Assembly (NCBI GenBank): GCA_028583685.1
Contig: JAMXIF010000224.1
Coordinates: forward strand, 2,782,538 to 2,846,537
Length of the DNA: 64,000 bases
Direction of reading: 5' to 3'
From: Petaurus breviceps papuanus
Taxonomy: Eukaryota; Chordata; Mammalia; Diprotodontia; Petauridae
Below are positions 38,301-50,300 of this stretch, in pieces. Position numbers and translations under genes: made by a program. The notes under the pieces are model-generated. The model saw only the letters and a list, made by a program, of their open reading frames with translations, had not been told where the DNA came from and did not search any database. The first letter of the stretch is position 1. Each line of letters opens with the position of its first letter.

Positions 38301-41300
38301 CTGAGGGGACTTTTTATGTAAAGCGTAGTTAATATTGGAAAGTGTTATTTGCATCTGAAGATGGTGGTGTCTTCTCTGATTAGGAGAAGCATTCCGTCTA
38401 GTCAGGGAAAAAGCATAATTTTTTTCCATTCAGATATAATGATCCTGGGAGAAGTGACAGAGAAATGATCGGGCCAGACCAGCAGCCATCTGCTGTTCCC
38501 GGCATCGCCTCCCTCTCAGAGCGCGACAATGGCGAGACAGGCTGGTGGGAACAGAAAGGAGGACCCGCAATCCTTGCCTTGCACTGATTTCCCCTTTCGA
38601 GAAGTCTGACTCAGGAGAAATCCTCCAAGAGCCTGATGAAATCTTCAATCACATAGCAGAAGTGCCCATTTACCGGGCCTGTTATGATCAAGCCCATTTT
38701 ACAGAGGGGGAAAAGCGAGACTGTCCTGGGCTCATGTTAGGGTCCCAGAACCAGGGCTGGGTGGGGCCCTAGGGGTTGTCTTGTCCCTTTCTCGTAGGTG
38801 AGAAAGCTGCCCTGAAGGGAATTCCCTGAGATAGTGGGGTGACAGATCAGGGCTGGAAGGCAGGGCCTCGAGGCCAACTCTACCCTCATTCTATAGCACC
38901 GATGGTTGGGTAGAGGGTCTAGAGAAGTCCTTGAGCTTCAGTTTTCAATTCCAGAGCATGTTAAGTACACACCTGCAGGGCTGGAGGAGGCTGGGCACAA
39001 ATACATGGTGGTCGGAAAAGGGTACCTTGGGGCGTACCTAAGTCTGGAGGCCGACAGGACCGCACTGTAGAGTCACGTGAAAGAGGAAAGCTACTTTCTG
39101 GAGCCCAGCTCCGGCCCAGAGGCCTTGAGTGCCAGGCTAAGCAGCTGCTAGTTTATTTTAGGCATGCCTCTGAAGGTCTAGGGGAGGGGAGGCTTGAGCT
39201 GAAATCTGCCAGTGTAGGGGAAAGCCCACAGGGCTGGGGGGCAGGGGCCTCAGTTCTAGTCTGGATGACTTCTTAGTTTGGGCCACAGAGAGTGCTATGA
39301 AGATTCACGTCCTTGGTCATTCTGAGCTCTGTGGCCTTTCTTCCCCGGGACTGTATTCTCACATGTGCAGCAGGGGAACAGGACCCCTGGCTCATAGTTT
39401 TCCATCTGGTCCAACCCCTCATCTTACAGAAGGGGAAACTGAAGTCCAGGGATGTTTTTATAATGGTTTACTTTAGGGACACAGGTTGTGTTTAGAGCAC
39501 TAGAGATGGGATTTGAACCAGGTCCTCTGAATCCAGAGCCAGAGATCTTTCTGTTGTATCTGGTGGCCTCTAGGCTTCCTTCTGGCCCTGGGGGGGTGTG
39601 TGTGACAGTTCTGTGCTGTCGCTGGCCTTTCTAGTGCTCTGTGATGAGGATGGATTTGTACATAGGGCATGAAATCCGTTCTCGATGTTCCTGCTGGCAC
39701 AGCCCTGGTGTACTCAGTGATGAGGCCAGCGGTTTGTCCTGGGTGCTCATTCACAGCAGCTGGAATTTCAGAACCTTGAGACCTACCTGTCCACCACTTG
39801 TATTTTTCCTCATGGCAAATCTCAGCCAGTTGACTTTGGAAATCATCCTAAACATTCATTAAATGTGATGCCTTCTCACTGTTGGTGCTCTGGGGTGGAG
39901 GCCCTAGATCTCGTGGCCGCATCACAGTGGCCTTGGGAGAGAGGCAGGGCAGTTATGAGGAGGAGGAGGAAGAGACTGGTTTCATCCTCCCCTTCTTTGG
40001 TGGATCTCACAAAGAAACGGTCCTGAGACATGTCAACATCCTGCTCTCTGATGGATTCTTGTGTAGGTGAATCGAATGACCGCTTTTTATGACTGAATAA
40101 AAGCACTGGGCCAGAAGCGTATCTGCCGTAGCTCCCTGAAAACACCCCAAGCAGAACACCAAGACAACGCCCCTGGGACAGGAAGGAGAGAAGAGGATGG
40201 CTCTGGTTTCTTCCCCTCGCTCTATAGGTTTTGAGAGCTTTTTGTTTTCTGTAGTTTGTTGAGTATGGCAACTTCTGTGTAAGATGTTATCTTAAATGTT
40301 CTATTTTGGCAATTTACTACTGTGATAATAGTGCTAGTCCTATCATCTCATTTTCATCTTTTCTGATGGAATTCAGATAGAAATGGGTCTTGGGACGCAT
40401 GGCTTTCCGACTGCTTTTTTTCTGCTTAATGTGCTGTAGACTATTGTGTGTAGACAAACTGACTGCTTCTTGTAATAGAATAAAAGTAGTGGCTACTATT
40501 ATAATCAATAATAGATTGATCCATAAAGTGATCTGTTAAGCACTTGTCAGTCTCAGTCACTCTTCTATTAATGGAGACTCTCCTAACATCTTAGACAGTG
40601 AAGCATGGGTAGCTTCTGAATGGGCCCTTGAGAGGCACTCTGTCTGGTGTATAAAGTGTTCTTCTCCCAACAATCCTCCATGTGGGGTGGGGTGCAGCTG
40701 TCATGATCCCCATTTCACAGATGAGGAAACTGAGGCTCAGAGGGATGATGCAATTGGCCTAAGGTTGCACAGTGAACTTAGTGGCTGAGTCAGAATTTGA
40801 ACCCAAGCCTCCTTACTTTGCACACTGGACTCCCTCTACAAGCTCGGCTTCACTAGCCTTCCTCTTTCTGTGACTTCATTACCCAAGTCCCTCTTTGCCA
40901 CGATTATGGTGGAGTCCCCTTTCTTCATTACCTGCTTGGATGGGTCTTGCAGAAAAGGTAGGTCATGTTTGTTGTGAGAATCCAAAGGTGGCTTTGCTGG
41001 GGCCTTTCCCAGCAGGCTGGGCCAAGAGCTGAGCTGAGATTTATCCTTTATCAATGAATCCATTACTGATTCTCCTTTGTCTAGACTGCTGCTGAGTGGT
41101 CGGATAAAATGCAGAAAGCCTGTAGGCCCAAATCTCCGAAGGACCAGTTCTTGAAGGATATCCTGACACGCATCCGGGATGTTGTGACAACTCGCTACTT
41201 GAACATATCCCAGGAATTTTCTGATCTTGATTGTTACAAATCAAACTTGATATCCAGAGAAGACTTCAGAAGCATCTTTAACCGTCACTTCCAGATCCTG

Positions 41301-44300
41301 AATGATGAGCAAGTAAGCCATGCCCCCACGTGTCAGGCCCGCAGCCGGCACATGGGAGTGTCCTGGGGGTGTGGGAGTGGGCGTGGCTCCGGCCATAGCT
41401 ATTGGTTCTAAGCCCAGGTAGCTTGTATGAACGCTGTCCAGTGATCTGGGGCCCGCTGCCTGAGCTGACAGCATCTTGTGAAAGGTGGGTGGCAGGGTGT
41501 CCAAAAAAACTTATGCCACAGAATCAGATCACTTTACAGACTGGATGGTGTTACAGAAATGTAAGTGCTCTTATAATTCTAATGCTCCCATCCAGCCACC
41601 CCTAGCTTCCAGTGAAATTACATGTATTTAGGAGATCTGAACTGAATTGAAAAAATACTCAAGACAGTTAGATTCAAACTCAAACTTAAGAAATATTTAC
41701 AAAGTCTCTGAACTCTGGGCTTGGAAGTGGATGAGCTAGGATCCAGGGCCTGTCCTCAAGAAGTTTCCAGTCTACAGGCACATAAAGAAACATAACACTG
41801 GATAAAAGCCTTTGGCCCCCACTGAGAGAGGGAGGAGGGCAGGGGAAATCAGAAACAGGAAAGATCCCGTCTAGGAGGGCTTCTTGTCTGGGTCTGCCCA
41901 CAGGAAGATGGAGAGATGGGGTGGTGGGGCAGGGGTGAAGGCTGAGGGGCACTCAGGGGCAAAAACAGAGAGGAGGTACTGGGGGGGCTACAGGCATTCT
42001 ATGGGCTTGAGTCCTTGGCTGCATTTCTTTAAAGGACAAAATGAAATGTAAAATTTGTTTTTTTAAAAGCTGTGACTCTTCCTTAATTATGACCAGCCTT
42101 CTGTTCATTTCTGTCTCAGAAGGCAAGTGCTCTGTCTTTGAATCCTCTAGGGCCCAATTTCTAATATCTGGGTCACCAATGGAAAATCCTTTAATAATTC
42201 ACCTTCTGTGGCACTTTAGGGTTTCTAAACGTTCCCCCACACAACCCTGTGAGGTAAGGAAGGCAAATATTATTATCCCCATTTTTTAAGACATTGAGGC
42301 TTGTAGAGGGGAAAGGACTTAGCCAAGGTCACTCAGCCCATAAATTCATCCGGTAGTGGGATTTGGAGCTGGAAGGGAGGGATCATAGGGATGGTGCAGC
42401 TTGATCCCCTCTTTCTACAGAGGAGCAAACTCCAGAGAGGAGGTAAGTGGGTTTCATAATGTCACAGAAAGCCAGAACTTGAGCCCCCATTAGAGCTGGA
42501 AGGGGCCTCAGAGGTCGCTGAGTCCAAGCCCTTCCACTTGAAAGAAGAAGAAACTAAGGTAGGTGCAGAAAGGAGAGCCCATTTGTACAAGGTCTCAGAG
42601 TCGTGGATAGTGGGAGAAACTCTCTCATCCCAGAGTCAGGGTTCCTTTAAGCCTGTGACTCTTTTCACTAGACTAGACTAGGCTAGACTTTTCATTAGAC
42701 TGGACTCTTCTTGGTCTCAATTTCCTGTTCTATCAAATACAAGGGTGGGTCTAGTTACCTCCACAGCCTTTCCCATCTCCATCCTCCTCTGATCTGTCTG
42801 GAAGTTCAGAGAAAAGTGAAGGAGCTTGTGTCTAGCTCTCTGTCTGCCAGCAGAGAGTTCACCATTCTCAGCACTGCACTGGAGAAGCTGGCTGACCTGT
42901 CCCAGGCAGGGGTCAGTATGGAGCCCCTCCTGCCTATGCTAGGGGATCAGCTCCTCCTGGGCCACCAGCTGCAGCCATGAAGGCAAAGCCCAGGAGACCC
43001 ATAGGCCAGGCATCCCTGCAGATGACCCACACAGACAGAAGGCCTCTGGCAATGCCCAGAGCCTGCATGGCATTATGGGAAAAGTCAAAGAAGGATTTGG
43101 GAACACCCTCCCAAGCTGTTGGGGTAATAGACTGGTAGAATTAGATCTGGACAGGACCTGACAGATTCCCCACAAATGCCCAAGTAGCCTATGCTTAGAC
43201 ACCGGACATGAAAACTCACTGCCTTATGAGACTGCCCATTCAACCCAGAGGGGATTAATTGTCTGAATTTCCTCCAAAGTCTGCCTCTTGGCCCTAGTGA
43301 TGTCCAGGCAACCCAGGCTAGCCCATCTTCCCTGAGCTCCCAGGTAGCCATCCAGAATGGAACCCAGGCATCATGTGCTGCAATCAGTGTCTGAACAGGA
43401 ATCCCCTGGTCCTCCAACAAGATACCCCCAGTCCTACTCCTGAGTATTCTCCTTCCTCACCCTGCCTCCTAGCTTCCTTGACTTCCAGCCATGTCAACAA
43501 GCCTTTATTAAGTGTCTATTATTGCCAGGCACAAACCCTGTGATCTCCGCCCTCGAGCACTCCCAGTCTTCCTGCTGAGTCTGCCCAACCCCACTTTCTG
43601 CAGGACGCCCTCCCTGGTCTGTTCGCCTCCCTCCCCCGCCTGCAAGTGCCTTTCCTCCTGTATATCTGTGTGGCTTACATGCATCCCTGTTGTTTTCAGG
43701 TTGTCTTCCCATTAGAATGGAAACTCCTGGAGGCTGGGAACTGTGGCTGCCAAGCCTTGCATCCCTGTTATTTGTAAAATACAATACGTGCTTTATAAAT
43801 ATTTGAGGGATCCACAGACCCCCCCCCCCTTTTGAAAAGATCTTCAGGAAAGGGAACCCCATTGTCTTTTTCCATTGGAATATAAACTCATGGAGAATAG
43901 GGGAGTGTTTCACTCACTCTGTGTCCCCAGTGCCTGGCATACAGCAGGCACTCAGTAAATGCTCGTCAGTAGAGCAGCAGATGGGTGAACTCCCCCTATC
44001 CCCCTCCACTTCTGGAAGCTCTGATTATTAGAAGAGTTTTCTTTATCTCAAGCTTCCTTCAAATGCCTTCTTTGTGACTCCCACCCCTGTGCCCAGTTCT
44101 CCCTCGGAGGCGCAGCTGGACTGGACTAATGGCTGCTTCTCAAGGAGAGCCCTCCGTGGGCTATGGGGATTGCCCCTCACCCTTGTGGAGCCTGTTCTTC
44201 AGCGTCTGCCTCCTCCCCTGACTGTGATTCAGCCTCCCTTTGCTGCTGTCCTTCCTTGGATGGGGTGCTGAAAATGGAACCCAGGGCAGAGGGAGTTTCA

Positions 44301-47300
44301 TTGTGTGGGTGAGGTTCCCATGTGAATGTTGTGCTTAACAGGAGCTTCCAGAAGGTTCTGTCTTGCCACGACTCACTCAGAACCCCAGTGCAAGCCTTCC
44401 GGTTTGCTTGCTGTTGCTGGACGAGGATGCCGGGATCTCCTTGTCTTGCGTGGGCTGGATGTGCAGCAGCTGCTCATGGGCTGGTCCCGGCCCGGATCCG
44501 CCTTTCTGAACCGGGCTGGTTCTCCTCATTCAGCCTGGTGGGGCCTCCACCACACTGATGCCCGACTTATTTCAGATACCTCGAGGCATTTCATCATGAG
44601 TGGCTCGGGCCATGCCCAGCCTCAGCCCCTCTAGTGGTCAGAGGGTCAGGCATGTGCTCAGCTGGCATTTCCATGTTCTAAGGCTCATCCCAGCTCTGGC
44701 CTTACGTGATCTTAAGGCATAAGCATCCTGGCCTTGTGCCTTGGGGCTGCCCATACAATGTGCCCATCTTCTAGGCCCTCTTTGAAGTAACCTGCAGGTA
44801 ATCTTGCTTTGGCCCGGACTGAGCCCAGACTCAGCTCTTCTCTGTTCTCCTGCCTGAACATCCATCAAACCCAGGAGTGTCAGAGCTGGGGAGTCCGGGG
44901 GGCAGGAGGCTGGAGCTCCCATGTTTGAAGCTCTGCTTTCCTCCATTCTTTTGGGGGCTCCTCTGGGTTCATAGCCATGGCCCTCCGAGAGATCACATTG
45001 GAAGCAGCTCCTTTTCCTCTCCTTTCGTCCTGGACTTATCAACCTATAAGGTCTCAGAACTAATGTCCAAGCATCAAGACAAGTCCTGTGGCTGGGAGAG
45101 CATGAGGAAGCACCACAGTGCACAGAACCCTGGCCCTGGAGGCAGGAAGACCTGAGCTCAAACCTGGCTGTGTGACCCTGGGCAAGTCATTTCACCGCTG
45201 CCTGCCTCAGTTTCCTTATCTGTAGAAAGGGGATCATAATAGCATCTAGTACATAGGATTGTTATGAGGATGCCACGGACGATACTCGTAAGGCATTTAG
45301 CACAGTGCTTCGTACATCGTAGGTGCTTAATAAATGCCTGTTTCCCTCCTCCTTTTTTCTGCCTTCCTTCTTTGCATCCCAGAAGAGTAGAATCATCAAA
45401 TCAGAATCAGGAAGTCTGAATCTTAAAGCCAGAGTCTGCTAATGAGACCAGGGAGCTTGAGAACGTTAGCATTCCGACTGAGATTAGACCTTGCAGAGGG
45501 AATCTCGCACATCCTGCTGCCCTCATTGCCTGCCTCCTCAGGCCAGAAGGCTCAGATGGAGGGAGCGCCATGCACCATCCGTCTGCTGATGGGCACAGCA
45601 TGTCTGCTGGAGAAAGGCTGCCGAGGGCCTGCCAGGGGGCTTTGAAAGGACTTCCCTTTGCACAGGGAATCCGCCACATTCTGCTGTGGCTTCCTCAGGT
45701 GAGAGGAGCTTAGACGGCGAGAGCCTTGCCCTGCCCATTCCCTGCTGGGCACAGAGTGCCCCCGAGGAGGACTGCAAGGGGCTGGACCAGCACAAAGCAT
45801 CTCCAACCCAGTGTCCCAGCTGGGATGTCCAAAGAGGAGCAACCATCGTTTGGCTCCAACCTCCCCTCTCCCGCTGTGCCTGTGCTTTGAGGGACGAGGA
45901 AGAGGAAAGTTGGTGGGGAGTGAGACTTCCGTCTCTAGATGTCCCACCTTTGGAGGGAAGAGGACTTGTGAAGTGGGGCCTTCCGTCTGACCATCTCCTG
46001 TTGCACTTACCTCCAGCTACATCTCTGACCTCCATTGAGAAGAGTGGCACCTTGCACTTGGTGATGTCTGGTCACACCCTTCACATCCCAGTGACTCTGA
46101 ACTCTTGTAAATCATCATCCAAACCCCATTCCCACCCTACCCCCACTACCTGATTCCTCATTCCAACCCTCCCTCGAGCCCCCATGCCTCCATACATTCC
46201 AACCCAATCCCACCGTTACCCTAAGTTCTAACCAAACACCGGCCAGCCCTTCCACTGTGCCCACTGTAATGCCTGTTCCATGGGCAACAAACTTTACTTC
46301 TCCTGAAGTCTTCCTCTCCCACTCCTTCCATCTAGTAGTTATTATTGAAACCTGACTTCTGCCTGGTGACACAGCCTTGATCTCTGTGCAGCCTTTGATC
46401 ACTCTCTCCTCTCCAGGTTTTCATGATACCCTCCCCCAACCTCACCTGGTTCTCCTCCTGCATCTCAAGGACCACTCCTCCCGGTCAGACCCTCTAACCA
46501 TAGGTGTCCCTCAGGGCTCTGCCCTTCTCCCTCTAGACCACTTCACTCGGTGATTTCATCAGTTACTGTGGATTTAATGACCATCTCTATGTTAATGATT
46601 CTCAAGTTTATCTATCCTGCTCTGCCGTCCCTGCTGACCTCCAGTCTCTCATCTCTAAACGCTTTTTTGATATCTCAAATGGATGTCCAGTAGACATCTT
46701 AGATTCAGTATGTCCAAAGCAGAACCCCTCCTCTTTGTCTCTACATCCTCCAGCCCCTGCAGAAGGCAGTGTCATGCTCTGGGTCCTCCAGGCTCCCCCC
46801 CAGGAGTCTGCCTGGATCCCTCACTGTCTCTCACCCCCCCCCCTTATCCAGTTTCCGAGGCCTCTCCCGGAGATGCCCCCTTCTCTCTTCTGACACTATT
46901 GCAATAGCTGCCGGTGGGTCTGCCGGCCTTCAGTCTTCCCCCTCCAGACTGTCTTCATTCATCCTCCAAAGTGATTTTCCTAAAGTCAGGTCTGATTGTA
47001 TCACCTTCCCCCTTTCCCACTTCAGTATCTCTAGTGGCTGCCATTACTTACAGGCTCACTATACAGGCTTTCAGCATTCAAAGCCCTTCTTAACCTGGCT
47101 CCTTCCTGCTTCTTAAACTTTAATCCAGTGACCCCGACTTTTTCATTGTTCCTTGCTCCACCTTCCAGTCCTGGGCATGGTGCCCTAGCTGTCGCTCGGG
47201 CCTGGAATTTACTCCCTCCTCATCTCCCTCCCCTTTCTACAAGTCCCTTCTACAGGAAGGTGATCTCCCTCACTCCTGGTGACTTTGCTTTGTTGATTAT

Positions 47301-50300
47301 TTCCAGTTCAGCCTGTCTTTGTCCTGTTTGTATGTGTGTTTGCTGGTAGTCTCCTCAGTTAGGCGGTGAGCTCCCTGAGGGCAGGAGTATCTTGTTTTTC
47401 ATTTGGCCTTTCTTTGGGCTCCCAGGGCCTGGCGCACAGTAGGTGCTCAATGAATTCTTACTGACCTGACTTGCACATGATTTAGAGGTAGGGAGAGGAT
47501 GGAAGTGGGGCATACTTGTTAGGGAACTTATGCTGTAAAAGCCCAGGCCAGGGGGGTCTTGTTTGCTCTGTATTCGGATGGAGGCAACAGGAAAGCACGG
47601 GATAGGGCTCTAAATCTCTGATATGGTGACCCATGATGGGGGAGATGTGAAGACAGAATTTCTAGGCCCTGGCACTCTGGGGGGATAGGTGCTGGGGGTA
47701 GGAGGTGAGGGGGCAGGGAATCACAGCCTCTCAGAATTCTGGGCTCTTTGAATGTGACAATCACAGAAGAATCCTGAATGTCCCGAGACCTCAGAGGTCA
47801 TCAAGGCCAATGCCCAGCCTGGTTTCCTGGTGGTATGACTCATGGGCTCTTGAGCTGTCAAAGTCTTTCCATTTTCCCAAATGTCTCCCTGTCCGTTATG
47901 TCAGGGGCCCGCTCTTTTCCCTCCAGGTGCAAGGCCCTGCTGATGCTGGGGCAGCAGGTAGGCGGGTCCTGTTGAGAGTGTGCCAGGGAGAAAGGAGGGT
48001 GCACCCAGATGCCTTTGGCTGAGCTTAAAGGTGTGCTGGCTCTGCTTCCTCCGGCTTAGCCTGGGTGCCTAAAGGGCTGAAATCTGGTCCCCAGGTCCCC
48101 TGTCCATGTTAAAATGCCCTGCAGAGGGTGTGGATCATGGGTTTGCCCTGGCTGTCTCCTCTTCCTTCTCTAGGGCTGAGGCTGGCTGGAATTGGGGGGA
48201 GGCTCTGTCCGGCGGCTCAGGCTCAGAGTCCCCATTAGCCCCGCCTCCTCTTGGGTCCCAGAGCTCCAGCGTGGGGAGGGTTTCCCTGTCCCAGCAGCCC
48301 CCCTGACCCGCCTTTCCTTCTGCCTCCAGTTCGAGAGTCTCTGGAACGAGCTGCCCCTCAGCAGCGACGGGAGGCTCAGGTACCAGGACTTCCTGAACAA
48401 GTTCAACATGGAGAAGACTCTGAGCCCTCCGGCCACGGGGGATTCGTTGAAAACCCAGCGATCGGGAGGCGCCAGCCCCGAGGCCGAGGCAGCGCCGGGG
48501 ACCGCGCCCGCCACGGCAGGCAGCTGCCCTCCAGGCTCGGCGCCGCGTCCCCAAACTGGCCACGAAGCTGTAAGCGGCCGCGGCCGAGCACCTCCGGTTC
48601 CCCTCTCAGGCTTTCCCTGCTCGGGTGGGCGCCCGGCCTGGGGAGACACGTAGGAGGGGGAGGCAGGCTGCCCCACTGCGGCGTAACATCGGGCGAATCA
48701 CTCAGCCCGGTTCTGAGCCTCAGTGTTCTGGTATATAAAATGGCCTTAATCCTACTTGCCCTAAGTACATTCTGGAAAAGTGAGATCATGGGACGTAAGA
48801 GTCCAGATTTGGGCTGGAAAGTTCCTTACAGATCATCTGATCCAAATCCCTCCTTAGTTTGTTTATTGAGGGTTAAGTGACTTGCCAAGGGTCACACAGC
48901 TAGTAAGTGCCAAGTGTCTGAGGTGGGCCCTCCTGATTCCAGGGCTGGTGCTCTGTGCATTATGGTGCCACCTACCTGCTCCCCAACTCATTTGAAAGGT
49001 GGAGAAACTCACCTTGGGTGAGGTGAGTAGGGGAGCAGGGCTAAGAACCCGGCTCCTTCTTTCCTCCTGAACATTCCTCCTGGCTACCTTTGACGGGTGA
49101 AGGGGGTCTCCCTTTCTCAGTCGCCTACCTCATTAATGGCCATTAATCCCCCATTAATGGTCACACTCCAGACACTCAGTAACGATGTTAACTCAAAGAT
49201 GTTGAAGGTTTTGGGCTGGGATGGGGTGAGGGGAGGGGAAGAAAAAGGGCCCAGGGTCAGAGAGAAGGAGGGATTGGATGGACCCAAGAGGAAGGCCATC
49301 GCCCTGTGGCAAGACCAGGGGTGTGCTGGTGGGGCAGAGCTGGCAAATACCTTGGCCTAGTGCTCTGGTGAGAACTCATCCCAGCGGTCAGGTCTGTTGG
49401 GGAGTGGGCTTTGGCTCCAGGTGGCTGGGCCTGGGGACATCCATGGGCAGCCACTCTTTCCAGTCTCTGCACGTGGCCCACCCACCTGGCTGCCAGTCAG
49501 CCACATCTGTTTCCTAATTACTTTGATATTTCATGATGTTTAGCTGTCGGAAAAGTGACTCTGAATAAATTACAGAGATACTACATGAAAACATTTTAGC
49601 CTAAACACTGACCACCTCAGGTGTATGGCTTCTTACTGGGGGAAACAATCAATTCCATTATTCAGTTCAATCCAGTGAACATTTATTAAGCACCTACTGT
49701 GGACAGAGAACTTGTGAGGCCTGAGGGGGATACAAAATTTTGCTAAAAGAACAGCCTTAGCATTAGGGTGTGAGGTCCACAGCTGAGGAGAATGCAAAGG
49801 AAGGCTAGGGAAAGGCATACAGAGGGTTGTAGAAGAATTCTATAGTTTTGGGAGGGTGGAAGGAGGAGGGGGGAGGAGGAAGGGTTCTAGAGGAGCTGGA
49901 GTTTTAACTGGATCAGTTAAATTCAAGGGGTGACAAGAGGGAGAGACAGAGCACAGGACAGAGGGAATGGCATAAGGAATGGCATGGAGGTGGGAGAGTT
50001 AGAGGCACGTTTATGGGGCAGAGATGTTTATGAATGATGGTGCTATGACATAAGGCAGGCTAGGTCAGGACAGCACCAATTCCCGACCCCCTCTCCTTCC
50101 CCCAGAACTGGGAGTCCCACATACCTTTGAGCCCCTTGGAGCATACATGAGCATGGGATGTACTCCTATCCCACCCCACACTGCACATGGCACAGTGATC
50201 TGTGGATGTGCCTTATTCCCCTCCTAGGCTCTGAGCCCTAATACACTCCTCTGCACACAGTTGGTGCTTACTCCATGTTTACTGCATCCCGAGGCACTGG

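Larger units (their letters stand above)
25459..41084 (+). other. EFCAB6 intron, 15.6 kb
   Basis: The largest intron here. Left part: two antisense L1 copies (25845-26185 and 27620-31180). Middle: SINE, MIR and L2 tails, a GA-rich tract (32366-32652) and an L3/CR1 copy (34560-35035). Right part (36.3-40.6 kb): mostly unique sequence with faint MIR traces. Exons 3 and 4 are contiguous in the human protein as I recall it, so no coding exon is expected inside. Confidence 0.8.
41313..48329 (+). other. EFCAB6 intron, 7.0 kb
   Basis: Contains MIR and L3-type fragments (42215-42640), L2 tails (43700-43985), a MIR/SINE copy (45105-45335) and a long sense L2 (46290-47470). The stretches 41480-42200, 42700-43690 and 44000-45100 show no recognised repeat or gene. 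Confidence 0.8.

Noticed and set aside
41488-41520. GGGTGTCCAAAAAAACTTATG as a mariner end
   Set aside because: Only one end is visible; no matching inverted end was found, so no element is called.
42711-42980. 89-residue frame with helical look
   Set aside because: Exons 4 and 5 join directly in the human protein as I recall it, and the frame has no EFCAB6-like sequence.
45538-46153. Long frames on both strands (131-170 residues)
   Set aside because: GC-rich intron without recognised domains; continuity of EFCAB6 leaves no need for an exon, and the two strands are equally open.
48251-48880. 209-residue frame on + overlapping exon 5
   Set aside because: It is an alternative frame of a CpG-rich exon; the true frame matches EFCAB6 and its phase fits both neighbours.
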